A DNA stretch of 7,050 nt from Lutispora sp. (GTDB lineage: Bacteria > Bacillota > Clostridia > Lutisporales > Lutisporaceae): NCBI GenBank assembly GCA_030834765.1, contig JAUQXG010000191.1, positions 1-7,050 on the forward strand, given 5' to 3'. How positions within the stretch are numbered: position 1 is the first letter of the stretch; every line of letters starts with the position of its first letter. A program made the position numbers and the translations under genes. Shown in pieces: positions 6,875 to 7,050 of the stretch. The notes beneath the pieces were generated by a model. The model worked only from the letters and a program-made list of their open reading frames with translations, ran no database searches and had not been told where the DNA came from.

Positions 6875-7050
6875 TCACATAAAACCTAGTATTAATGACT
6901 TTATAATTAAATTCCAGCCATCAACCATAACAAATAATAATATTTTAAACGGCATAGAAATCATGACAGGAGGAAGCATCATCATGCCCATTGACATTAG
7001 AGTACTAGCAACTACCATATCGATTATTAAAAATGGTATATACAAAAAAA
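6875..7050 (-). CDS. fliP: Flagellar type III export gate protein FliP, C-terminal part (5' end outside window)
   Basis: FliP is a core membrane protein of the flagellar protein export gate; with FliQ and FliR it forms the helical pore through which rod, hook and filament subunits pass. Only the last 57 residues are in the window, because the gene enters from the right edge. I translated this frame by hand. It contains the family hallmarks: an [12 protein letters not shown] segment, then [11 protein letters not shown], then [16 protein letters not shown] near the end. The methionine-rich stretch corresponds to the conserved methionine-rich part of FliP family C-termini. The gene ends with two consecutive TGA codons (6877-6875, then 6874-6872). 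The fliQ start lies 12 bases beyond the first stop, and its ribosome binding site overlaps the second TGA, so the two genes are almost certainly co-transcribed. A paralogous SctR from a virulence secretion system is conceivable, but the flagellar neighbours rule it out in practice. Confidence 0.96.
   Translation of the reverse strand, partial: FLYIPFLIIDMVVASTLMSMGMMMLPPVMISMPFKILLFVMVDGWNLIIKSLILGFM

Noticed and set aside
1..7050. Possible non-flagellar (virulence) type III secretion locus or hidden novel system
   Set aside because: The presence of FlhF, FlhG and a PilZ brake protein, together with the flagellar-type FlhA and FlhB sequences, identifies a standard flagellar operon. No unexplained coding or repeated segment remains.

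Overview
The window is one continuous stretch of a flagellar operon, read entirely on the minus strand (right to left). The sequence is AT-rich. The genes are tightly packed, and most are preceded by purine-rich ribosome binding sites. The proteins resemble those of Gram-positive, spore-former-type bacteria. This suggests a motile low-GC Firmicute, most likely a clostridial relative. The class is an inference from gene order and protein style; no species can be named from the sequence alone.

In transcription order the genes are fliP (only its 3' end, 7050-6875), fliQ (6862-6593), fliR (6587-5802), flhB (5805-4708), flhA (4696-2666), flhF (2666-1473), flhG (1489-584) and a PilZ-domain flagellar-brake-type gene (564 to the left edge, 3' end missing). 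No intergenic gap exceeds about 20 bases, and four junctions overlap or nearly touch. I see no terminator, internal promoter, RNA gene, repeat array or mobile element. The + strand open frames are shadows of the real genes.

The genes form three functional blocks. FliP, FliQ, FliR, FlhB and FlhA are the five membrane proteins of the flagellar type III export gate. FliP/Q/R form the pore, FlhB is the substrate-specificity switch, and FlhA is the large ring that receives cargo and couples export to proton flow. FlhF (an SRP-type GTPase) and FlhG (a MinD-type ATPase) control where and how many flagella are built. The last gene encodes a YcgR/YpfA-like protein that probably binds cyclic di-GMP and slows or disengages the motor, so build, placement and braking are encoded in one transcript.

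I found no undescribed system; this is a well-known kind of locus with all diagnostic motifs intact. The points worth checking are modest: two start codons that the ribosome binding sites suggest should move (flhA and possibly flhB), the PilZ gene cut by the left edge, and the FlhF/FlhG regulatory motifs.
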